From the NCBI RefSeq assembly GCF_002835465.1, contig NZ_PIZM01000002.1, positions 734,398 through 798,397 on the forward strand: a DNA stretch of 64,000 bases. The letters run 5' to 3'. This DNA is from Psychromonas sp. psych-6C06 (GTDB lineage Bacteria; Pseudomonadota; Gammaproteobacteria; Enterobacterales; Psychromonadaceae). Shown in pieces: positions 36,637 through 44,129 of this stretch. Within the stretch, counting starts at the first letter, position 1; the number at the start of each line of letters is the position of its first letter. Made by a program: the position numbers and the translations under genes. The notes beneath the pieces are model-generated. The model saw only the letters and a list, made by a program, of their open reading frames with translations. It was not told the origin of the DNA and did not search any database.

Positions 36637-37950
36637 TTAACCAGCATTGAGGTTAAATAGCAAACGAGCACGTAAGCCAGGTGAATTATCACTTAGGCTT
36701 ATCTGCCCGTTATGTATATTCATCACGGCATGAACCAGTGCCAATCCTAAACCAAAACCATGCACAGAACGACTCGGATCTAAACGTACCAACTGATCTA
36801 AAGCGCGCTCTCGATCTTCTGTTTTAATACCTTTGCCATTATCGGCAATGACCACACCAAAACAATCAATAATCACCTCAATAACACCTTGCTCCGGTGT
36901 ATATTTTATCGCGTTATCCATGAGGTTAAATACCGCCCTAAACAGTAAACTCGGATTACCTTGTAAAACACAGGGCATATCGACCGTTAGATAGATTTTT
37001 TGCTGTTTTTCAAGTGCTAAAGGCTCTGTAAAATCTAAAACGTCATTAACTATCTTACGCAAATCACAGGATTTTTTTTCTATCGGCACTCGCCCGGTTT
37101 CAAGGTTATACAGCTCCATCATGCCACTAAAAGTATCAATTAAAAGGGAAAAATCATGCTGAATCGCAACCAAATGTTGCTCATTTTTTTCCAAAAACTG
37201 CCCGCTATCTAATAGATCTTCAATGCGCAATTTAATTCGCCCCATTGGGGTTCGTAAATCATGTGCAATATCCACTGTTAACGACTTTAATTTTGCTTCA
37301 CTGCTCTCCAGTTTATCGAGCATGTTATTAAGATGATTGGCGAGCGTGTCGAACTCATCACGACGATCATTAACCTCTAAACGCACTCCTCGTTCACCAT
37401 GCCTGACACGGTTCATTGTTGCATTCACTAAACTTAAACGATTTAAAATATGCATCGCAATCCAAGTTGCCATAACAAACAAGGTTAAAAAAGGGATAAC
37501 AATACCTCCCCAGAATGAAAAACCAAGTTTACTTTTAAATTGCTGATAATGCGCTTTATCAATACCAACGACTAACTCCCTTCCGTCGGCAAGCATCACT
37601 TTTGTTGCACGCATCGTTGGATAGTCTTGTATCGCAGGTTGGCCTTTCAGCTGAGAAATAACCGGATAATCTTGATTGTTTTCAGCGCTATTTTCAGCAT
37701 TAAAATGGTAGAGATAGCGTTTTCCTTGGCTAACATTAGGTAAGCTTAAATACTTATTTTGTGCGTCATGCTCAAGTCGCTGAGATTCACTAATTAGCCA
37801 TTGATCAAGATTATCGTTATAAAGTGAAACGGATCGCTCATAGAGCAAAAACATTAATAACCCCATCATGAAGAAAGTAATGATGGCAGATGAAACTAAC
37901 CATTTTAATATTGAAGAATTTGAAAGATCTTTATGGCTGTCGAATAACAT
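36637..37950 (-). CDS. Sensor histidine kinase (OmpR-partner type)
   Basis: 437 residues from the ATG at 37950, which has GGAG 6 nt upstream and overlaps the regulator gene by 20 bp. Layout: membrane helix about 19-40, a periplasmic sensor of about 100 residues, second helix about 145-170, HAMP, HisKA with phospho-His in DIAHDLRTPMGRI, and HATPase with NLMDNAIKYTPE, ADNGKGI and HGFGLGLALVHAV. The paired regulator lies directly upstream. The signal is not identifiable. The sensor part is not one I can match to PhoQ, QseC or CpxA. Confidence 0.88.
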   Translation of the reverse strand: MLFDSHKDLSNSSILKWLVSSAIITFFMMGLLMFLLYERSVSLYNDNLDQWLISESQRLEHDAQNKYLSLPNVSQGKRYLYHFNAENSAENNQDYPVISQLKGQPAIQDYPTMRATKVMLADGRELVVGIDKAHYQQFKSKLGFSFWGGIVIPFLTLFVMATWIAMHILNRLSLVNATMNRVRHGERGVRLEVNDRRDEFDTLANHLNNMLDKLESSEAKLKSLTVDIAHDLRTPMGRIKLRIEDLLDSGQFLEKNEQHLVAIQHDFSLLIDTFSGMMELYNLETGRVPIEKKSCDLRKIVNDVLDFTEPLALEKQQKIYLTVDMPCVLQGNPSLLFRAVFNLMDNAIKYTPEQGVIEVIIDCFGVVIADNGKGIKTEDRERALDQLVRLDPSRSVHGFGLGLALVHAVMNIHNGQISLSDNSPGLRARLLFNLNAG

Positions 37951-38605
37951 AACCTGCTCCACGCACCGTTTCTATCGGTGAGTTGTGCCCCGGTACTTCT
38001 AATTTTTTGCGCAGTTTAGCGATATGCACATCAATAACATTGGTTTTAGGATCAAAATGATAATCCCAAACCGCTTCGAATAGACGCATGCGTGATACCA
38101 CCTCATCAACATGCTGCATTAAGTAACTGAGCAAAATAAACTCTTTATTTTGCAGAAGAATCGGTTGCTCATGGTAGGTGACTTTTTGAGATAACAAGTT
38201 CAAGACTAACCCACCAATCTCAATCTTATTACTTGTTTCAAGCGGGCTCTGGCGACGTAAAATAACATTAACTCTGGCTAGAAGTTCAGTCAATGCAAAC
38301 GGTTTAGTAAGGTAATCATCTCCGCCAGCAGTTAAGCCTTCAACGCGCTGCTCAACACTATCAAGTGCACTAAGAATCAATACTGGCGTGTGGATCTCAG
38401 TGGCACGCATGGCAGCGAGTACTTTGAGACCATCTAAACTCGGTAGCATTCTATCTAAAATGACCAGCTGATATTCACAACTAATCACCATCATTAGCCC
38501 CTCCTTACCATCACTGGCGCTGTCAACAACAAAGCCTTGTTGCGCTAATGCTTTAACCACAAACTCACGTGTTGTTTGATCATCTTCAACGACTAATATC
38601 TTCAT
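37931..38605 (-). CDS. OmpR/PhoB-family response regulator
   Basis: 224 residues: receiver domain 1-115 (VVEDD near 5-9, phospho-acceptor Asp51 in LVILDRMLPSLDG, switch residues LSALD, conserved Lys in YLTKPF) and a winged-helix DNA-binding domain (LLQNKEFILLSYLMQ, VWDYHFDPKTNVIDVHIAKLR, VRGAGYVI). Overlaps the kinase gene, so the two form one two-component pair. Targets are unknown. A MITE and a terminator lie between this gene's start and nagE. Confidence 0.92.
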   Translation of the reverse strand: MKILVVEDDQTTREFVVKALAQQGFVVDSASDGKEGLMMVISCEYQLVILDRMLPSLDGLKVLAAMRATEIHTPVLILSALDSVEQRVEGLTAGGDDYLTKPFALTELLARVNVILRRQSPLETSNKIEIGGLVLNLLSQKVTYHEQPILLQNKEFILLSYLMQHVDEVVSRMRLFEAVWDYHFDPKTNVIDVHIAKLRKKLEVPGHNSPIETVRGAGYVIRQP

Positions 38606-38643
38606 TGCTCGCCCTACCGCTTAAACTCAGAGTCTATCGTAAC

Positions 38644-38670
38644 AAAAAAGGCGACCCGAAGGTCACCTTT
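38644..38670 (-). terminator. Terminator with UUCG tetraloop, probably for nagE
   Basis: On the minus strand: AAAGGTGACC-TTCG-GGTCGCCTTT then a run of T; a 10-bp stem with one G-U pair closed by the very stable C(UUCG)G loop. The nearest upstream minus-strand gene is nagE, but a 263-bp MITE now separates it from this terminator. Confidence 0.88.
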
Positions 38671-38708
38671 AATAGCATGCTAAATACTCATTACGAATAT
38701 TTAACTTA

Positions 38709-38971
38709 GGGTCTGTTGATCTTTCGAGTTTATTTTTGCAACAATTTGTTGGCTATTTATACAAGGCTGAGCATATGCCGTGTGGTTATTCCACATCAAT
38801 AGGCGAAAACGCAGTAGAAATGGTCAACAAATGTTGCCCTTAGGGTTCAACACAACACGCTTTGCCCTGTGTTAGACGAAATTCGCTTAGAATGACTAAG
38901 CCACATTCCGTCTGCCTTGCTCAAAACGCGTTGTGTTGAACAAAATTTAAACGGCAAAGATCAACAGACCC
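38709..38971. mobile_element. 263-bp MITE flanked by TA
   Basis: The ends are inverted: GGGTCTGTTGATCTTT at 38709 and its exact complement ending at 38971 (16 bp perfect, then partly matching CGAGTTTA/GCCGTTTA). Both sides are flanked by the dinucleotide TA (38707-38708 and 38972-38973), the target duplication of IS630/mariner-type transposases. No ORF inside. An internal inverted repeat GTTCAACACAAC (38845-38856) with GTTGTGTTGAAC (38930-38941) could form a large hairpin. A full-length partner transposase is not in the window, so family assignment is inference. Confidence 0.85.
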
Positions 38972-38983
38972 TAGGAGAGTCGT

Positions 38984-40447
38984 TTATTTTTTCAAAATAA
39001 TTTTCATTGCATCGGCGACTTTATCAACTTTACCAAGACCAATGATAACCTGTAACCCTGTTTTACCCATTGGTACAACAGCGACGGCACCTAAGGCTTT
39101 TAGAGCAGCTTGATCAGCGACAGCAGAGTCTTTTACCGTTAAGCGTAAACGGGTAATACAGTTATCAACTTCAACAATATTGTCACTACCACCCAGCTCT
39201 TTAATGTATGCCTTCGCAAGTTCAGGCATATCGGTATCATCGCCCTCTTCGTCTGCATTCATATCTTCACCACGACCAGGCGTTTTAAGGTTGAATTTTT
39301 GAATAATAAAGCGGAATAGGAAGTAGTAGATAACGAAGAACACAATGCCCTGTGCAATCAACATATACCATTTAGTCGCTAATGGGTTTTGGCTTGATAA
39401 AACAAAATCAACAAAACCAGCAGAGAAACCAAAGCCTGCCATCCATTCCATGCTCGCTGCGATGTACAGTGAAATACCGGTTAATACCGCATGCACAACA
39501 TACAATGCAGGCGCTAAGAACATAAAGCTAAACTCAAGTGGCTCTGTAATACCGGTGAAGAATGAAGCCATTGCAGCAGCAATCATGATAGAGAAAACTT
39601 TATCTTTATTACGTGCTTCGGCACAGTGATACATTGCAAGTGCAGCACCCGGTAAACCAAACATCATAATAGGGAAGAAACCAGCTTGATACATACCTGT
39701 TTTGCCGATAACAGCTGTCCCGTTAGCGATAGATTGTGCGCCACCTAAGAAGTTTGGAATATCGTTAATACCGACGACATCAAACCAAAAAACGGGGTAT
39801 AGTGCGTGATGCATTCCTACCATTAACATCAAACGGTTAAAGAAACCAAACAGACCCGCACCAATTGCATCCAGTGATTGTAAGTACTGACCAAAAACAC
39901 TTAACCCTTCAAAAATCATTGGCCAAACATAGAGGAAAACAAAGGCTAATAACATACCTGCGATTGACGTTAAAATTGGCACCAAACGTTTACCACTGAA
40001 GAAAGCAAGTGCTTTCGGTAACTCTACTGATGAGAATTTATTGTAGATTTCAGCCGAGATAATACCCACTAAAATACCAATAAACTGATTATTAATACGT
40101 CCAAAAGCAGCAGGAACTTCACTAATATCAACCCCCTCTAACTGTGCAACAGCGGCGGGTGAAAGTAGCGTAGTTAAAACCATAAAGGCAACAAAACCAG
40201 ACAAGGCTGCATTACCACTTTTATCTTTACTCAATCCAAATGCAACACCGATGGCAAATAGCAGTGCCATATTATCAATAATTGCAGCACCCGATTTAAT
40301 CAAAAAGGCAGCAAGAATACTCTCACTTCCCCATCCCACGGGGTCAATCCAATAGCCAATACCCATTAAAATAGCAGCAGCTGGCAATGTTGCCACAGGC
40401 ACCATCAAGGCTTTACCTACTTTTTGCATGTAACCTAATACACTCAT
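38984..40447 (-). CDS. nagE: PTS N-acetylglucosamine/glucose-type transporter, EIICB
   Basis: 487 residues. The EIIC domain (about 1-375) has PVATLPAAAILMGIGYW, GMHHALYPVFWF, and the substrate-motif GITEPLEFSFMFLAP; the EIIB domain (about 405-487) has the phospho-Cys in VEVDNCITRLRLTV and ends GKVDKVADAMKIIL. There is no EIIA domain, so phosphate must come from a separate Crr/EIIA-Glc. The IICB order without IIA resembles Vibrio NagE and also PtsG; the sugar cannot be settled from sequence. Downstream MITE and terminator are described separately. Confidence 0.82.
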   Translation of the reverse strand: MSVLGYMQKVGKALMVPVATLPAAAILMGIGYWIDPVGWGSESILAAFLIKSGAAIIDNMALLFAIGVAFGLSKDKSGNAALSGFVAFMVLTTLLSPAAVAQLEGVDISEVPAAFGRINNQFIGILVGIISAEIYNKFSSVELPKALAFFSGKRLVPILTSIAGMLLAFVFLYVWPMIFEGLSVFGQYLQSLDAIGAGLFGFFNRLMLMVGMHHALYPVFWFDVVGINDIPNFLGGAQSIANGTAVIGKTGMYQAGFFPIMMFGLPGAALAMYHCAEARNKDKVFSIMIAAAMASFFTGITEPLEFSFMFLAPALYVVHAVLTGISLYIAASMEWMAGFGFSAGFVDFVLSSQNPLATKWYMLIAQGIVFFVIYYFLFRFIIQKFNLKTPGRGEDMNADEEGDDTDMPELAKAYIKELGGSDNIVEVDNCITRLRLTVKDSAVADQAALKALGAVAVVPMGKTGLQVIIGLGKVDKVADAMKIILKK

Positions 40448-40514
40448 AACGTTTCCTTTAAGTTATTAAAATAAATATCAAGAAGTAGTATATGGGAAGG
40501 AGGATTAAAGGAAG

Positions 40515-40552
40515 CTTGTGCCAACATTAACTATTGTTAATGTTGGCACAAG
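40515..40552. terminator. 17-bp perfect inverted repeat between gltS and nagE
   Basis: CTTGTGCCAACATTAAC, a TATT loop, then the exact complement. It starts 11 bp after the gltS stop. A clear T-tract is missing on the minus strand (CTTCCTTTAAT follows), so it is either a terminator of an unusual type, an RNA 3'-end stabiliser or a DNA operator for nagE. Confidence 0.65.
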
Positions 40553-40562
40553 TGAAAATAAT

Positions 40563-41801
40563 TTACGCGAAACTACTGAGGAAAAGTGGGATCATCACCG
40601 CATTAACCAAGTCAATGAAGAACGCACAGACCAGTGGCACAATAATAAATGCTTGCTTGGAGTAACCATATTTTTGTGAAACCGCTGACATATTTGCCAT
40701 CGCCGTTGGTGTCGACCCGAGCGATATACCGCCAAAACCGGCACAGACTACAGCAGCATTATAATTTTTGCCCATAGCAGGAAAAACAATATATAGGTTA
40801 ACCAGGATCGCAATAATAAACTGCGCGGCTAAAATAGCAAAAATAGGCCCAGCTAAATCAACCAACGTCCATAACTGCATACTCATTAATGACATCGCAA
40901 GGAAAGTACCTAATGAAATATCGGCAATTAATGTAATCGCAGGGCTACCCGTTGGCCAATGTGTTCCGGTAATAAGACGTTTCTTTTTAGGGATTAAATT
41001 GGTGATCACGATACCTGCAAAGAGACAAGTTACAAATAACGGCAACTGTAAGCCCATCTCTGCAATCACTTCATTTAGAATAAAACCAAAAATAGCACAG
41101 ATATGAATCGCAAATACCGCATCTAAAAACTCAAAACTATTAATTCCTTTGACGGCCATTTTCTCTTTTTTACTGCAAACGGCTTGCACTTCTTCAACTG
41201 GTTTTAAGTCATTACGGGTAATTAAATATTTAGCGATTGGCCCCCCCATTAAACTGGCTAGAATTAAGCCAAAGGTGGCACTTGCAATACCAATTTCCAT
41301 CGCACTGCTAACGCCGTAGTCTTCACCAATGCGAGGAGCCCAAGCAATCGCAGTACCATGGCCACCAATCAGTGATACGCTTCCGCCCAGTAAACCAACG
41401 GCAGGATCTTGGCCAAATAACTGTGCAACAGTAATACCGGTAAAATTTTGTAACACCATATACCCAATAGTGATGATCAAAAGTATGACTAACGGTTTAC
41501 CGCCATTTAATAAGTCTTTCAAGCTGGCATTAATACCAATCGTGGTAAAGAAATAAACCAATAAAACATCTCGCGCCATTAAATCGAACTTTATCTCTAC
41601 ATCCGTCAAAACAAAGAGTAACGTAATTAAAAGCGAGAAAAGAATCCCCCCTGTTACCGGCTCAGGAATACTAAACTCCTGCAACAACTTAGAACGTTCG
41701 TTAAGACGTCGTCCGACAAACAACACAATAATGCCGATGGTAACAGTAAAAAATGAGCTTAGGCTTAATACGCCATCCACTATCGATAATGTATCGTTCA
41801 T
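40563..41801 (-). CDS. gltS: Sodium/glutamate symporter GltS
   Basis: 412 residues, inner membrane, about 10-12 helices with the two inverted halves of the family. Motifs: IPEPVTGGILFSLL, FFTTIGINASLKDLL, GGSVSLIGGHGTAIAWAP near 135-152 and, in the second half, the matching NAAVVCAGFGGISLGSTPTAMANM. Imports glutamate with Na+. Family length is about 400. Lies between nagE and the hydratase gene. Confidence 0.93.
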   Translation of the reverse strand: MNDTLSIVDGVLSLSSFFTVTIGIIVLFVGRRLNERSKLLQEFSIPEPVTGGILFSLLITLLFVLTDVEIKFDLMARDVLLVYFFTTIGINASLKDLLNGGKPLVILLIITIGYMVLQNFTGITVAQLFGQDPAVGLLGGSVSLIGGHGTAIAWAPRIGEDYGVSSAMEIGIASATFGLILASLMGGPIAKYLITRNDLKPVEEVQAVCSKKEKMAVKGINSFEFLDAVFAIHICAIFGFILNEVIAEMGLQLPLFVTCLFAGIVITNLIPKKKRLITGTHWPTGSPAITLIADISLGTFLAMSLMSMQLWTLVDLAGPIFAILAAQFIIAILVNLYIVFPAMGKNYNAAVVCAGFGGISLGSTPTAMANMSAVSQKYGYSKQAFIIVPLVCAFFIDLVNAVMIPLFLSSFA

Positions 41802-41845
41802 TGAAGATCCTTATCCTTGATAAAGTTTAATGGGTAAAATTTGTA

Positions 41846-42604
41846 TTAGCTTTCTTTAAATGTCACGCTGTAACTGCCTAACCCTTGGTAAGAGATCTCA
41901 GTTAACTGGTTAAAATCGACTTCTACGATACCGTTATAAGAACCTGTTATAAAAGCTTCTCCCGCTTTGAAGCTGACACCACGTTTGCTCATAAAGTTAA
42001 TCATCCATTGCACTGGTTTATAAGGCAATTCATTGGGATGTGAACCTTGCATCTCTTGTTTAGCTGAGTGCTGATCAAAGGTAATGTTAATTTTACTTGC
42101 TGAGTAGGTCTTACTTTTATCTATTTCAGGCCCTAAGAAAAGTCCTTGGTTAAGCATGCCATCTGCTAATTTTTCAAAGAATGACGCGTCTGGATGTTCT
42201 CGGTAGCGTTCTTGCATAAGCTCTAAAGCCATATGACAACTTTTAATTGAAGCATCTACTTCTGCTTCGCTATAACCCTCTGCACGAGCAGGTAGATCTT
42301 TACCTAACACAAAAGCGATTTCAGGCTCTACACGCGCCTTACCGCCGTCCTTAAACAGTGCACATTGTTCACCCGTTTGTAGCGTATTAGCAAAGATAGG
42401 TGCGGCAATAATATTACCGTTATCAAGTGGTAATAAACATTTCCAGCCAGCGACCTCTTCACCATGAAGTGCAATCATCTCTTCTTGAATTTGAAATGCT
42501 TGTTCGCAATTTTTAGGGCTTATCTCTGCTGGCAACGGTGTAATCACTGCACCTGCCTGACGGTTTTTAAGTAGTTGTTGCGCTGCTTGTTGGTTGTTAT
42601 TCAT
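41846..42604 (-). CDS. 2-keto-4-pentenoate hydratase-family enzyme (FAH superfamily)
   Basis: 252 residues. Resembles MhpD/HpcG/DmpE hydratases and 4-oxalocrotonate decarboxylases: GWKCLLPL, metal-ligand segment ARVEPEIAFVLGKDL, CHMALELMQERY, and PYKPVQWMINFMSKRGVSFKAGEAFITGSYNG. No meta-cleavage pathway genes are near, so an aromatic-degradation role is doubtful; the true substrate is unknown. Eleven bases or fewer separate it from the cardiolipin synthase gene, suggesting co-transcription. Confidence 0.75.
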   Translation of the reverse strand: MNNNQQAAQQLLKNRQAGAVITPLPAEISPKNCEQAFQIQEEMIALHGEEVAGWKCLLPLDNGNIIAAPIFANTLQTGEQCALFKDGGKARVEPEIAFVLGKDLPARAEGYSEAEVDASIKSCHMALELMQERYREHPDASFFEKLADGMLNQGLFLGPEIDKSKTYSASKINITFDQHSAKQEMQGSHPNELPYKPVQWMINFMSKRGVSFKAGEAFITGSYNGIVEVDFNQLTEISYQGLGSYSVTFKES

Positions 42605-42614
42605 TGTTTTCTCA

Positions 42615-44093
42615 TTATAAAAGAGGACTAAATAAGTATGCCGAGCTTTCTAACAGCTTCTTATAATAACTGCGTTGATTCCATTCACTCAACACGATTT
42701 GTTGTGACTCTAACAGGTAATGCATCTGTGTGGTTAACAGCTCTCCTGCAAATTCACTGTTATCAATTAACATGGTCATTTCAAAATTTAACCAGAAACT
42801 ACGTCTATCTAAGTTGACGGTGCCAATCAGCGCAATTTTTTCATCAATAACAATACTTTTAGTATGCAGTAAACCGCCGTAAAATTTATGTATTTTTACT
42901 CCTGCATTCAGTAATTCTTCAAAAAATGCACGAGATGCATATTTAACCATTTTTGAATCATTTTTAGCGGGAAGGATAATTTTTACATCGACACCGCGAA
43001 GAGCGGCTACCTGTAAAGCAGCCAATAAGCTATCATCGGGCACAAAGTAAGGAGTGGTCAAAACAAGGCTATATTTAGCACCATAAATAGCTGATATCAG
43101 AACCTGATGGATACTAGCAATACCAAACCCCGGCCCAGAAGGAATAAGCAGGGAGTTATGCTCTCCCTCAACAGGAAAACGCGTTGCATCTGCTTTTGGA
43201 AGCATAATGTTTTGATTCGTTTCAAGGTACCAATCCCAAAGAAATAAGCCCTGCATCTGTTGAATAATGGGCCCTTTACAACGCACCATAACATCGACCC
43301 ATTCACCAACATCTTGATCTTTTTTGAAGTATGCAGGATCAACTAGGTTCATACTACCAGTATAAGCAAGGCTGTCATCGATACAGACTAATTTTCGATG
43401 TAATCTTAAATCTTGCCTTTGAAAAAGTGAACGAAAAACACCAACAGGAAGTGCTTCAACGACTTCAACGCCAGCATTAATAAGTTGCTTTGGGGTTTTA
43501 CCTTTAAAAAAATCATGACTGCCTACTGAATCAAATAGCAGCTTACACTCTACCCCACGTTTAGCCGCATCCATTAAAGCCACTAATAAAGGATCAACCA
43601 ATCCACCTTCATTACAGATATAAAACATTAAATAACAACGCGTTTGTGCCGTTTTTATCTGCTCTGTGATCTCTCTTAAAATGTGATCTGTCGAATCAAG
43701 TATATGGTGGTCATTACCTTGCATCATTGGCACACCACTATAGCCTTCAACAAAGCGTTGCATTGACTCTACCGCAGCTGAGTTTTGTGTTTTAGGTAAG
43801 CGGTTTTCTTGCACTTCTTCGTTTAACCAATGCGTAAAATTAATGGCTGCTTTTTCACTGCGTACTTGCCTTTTTTTACCCAGATGGAGTTCACCAAAAA
43901 TAAAGTAGCTAATAATACCAAGCAACGGGATTGCATAAATAAGAAATAACCATGCGAGCGAAACACCGATTGGTTTTCGCTTGAGGATCACCCGTAAAGA
44001 GGTGCCTAATAGTAAGGTAAAGTAAAAAGTGGCAGAGAGTGCTACATAGATAGCATTCTCAAGCCATTCTTTATCAAAGGAAAAAACATCCAT
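42615..44093 (-). CDS. clsA: Cardiolipin synthase A
   Basis: Phospholipase-D-superfamily enzyme condensing two phosphatidylglycerols. 492 residues with two N-terminal membrane helices (about 10-35 and 42-65) and two HKD motifs: LHRKLVCIDDSLAYTGSMNL and LHTKSIVIDEKIALIGTVNL, followed by the typical RRSFWLNFE. Length and helices fit ClsA rather than ClsB/C. The ribosome site GAGG is part of a hairpin with upstream sequence (see 44097-44121). Confidence 0.93.
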   Translation of the reverse strand: MDVFSFDKEWLENAIYVALSATFYFTLLLGTSLRVILKRKPIGVSLAWLFLIYAIPLLGIISYFIFGELHLGKKRQVRSEKAAINFTHWLNEEVQENRLPKTQNSAAVESMQRFVEGYSGVPMMQGNDHHILDSTDHILREITEQIKTAQTRCYLMFYICNEGGLVDPLLVALMDAAKRGVECKLLFDSVGSHDFFKGKTPKQLINAGVEVVEALPVGVFRSLFQRQDLRLHRKLVCIDDSLAYTGSMNLVDPAYFKKDQDVGEWVDVMVRCKGPIIQQMQGLFLWDWYLETNQNIMLPKADATRFPVEGEHNSLLIPSGPGFGIASIHQVLISAIYGAKYSLVLTTPYFVPDDSLLAALQVAALRGVDVKIILPAKNDSKMVKYASRAFFEELLNAGVKIHKFYGGLLHTKSIVIDEKIALIGTVNLDRRSFWLNFEMTMLIDNSEFAGELLTTQMHYLLESQQIVLSEWNQRSYYKKLLESSAYLFSPLL

Positions 44094-44096
44094 TTA

Positions 44097-44121
44097 TTTA
44101 CCTCAATAAAAAAGAGGTAAA
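44097..44121 (-). promoter_or_regulatory. Hairpin overlapping the clsA ribosome-binding site
   Basis: On the minus strand TTTACCTC and GAGGTAAA are 8-bp complementary arms around TTTTTTATT; the second arm contains the GAGG Shine-Dalgarno of clsA 9 nt before its ATG. It could end the upstream gene's transcript (T-rich loop) or hide the ribosome site. Confidence 0.55.
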
Positions 44122-44129
44122 AATAACAG

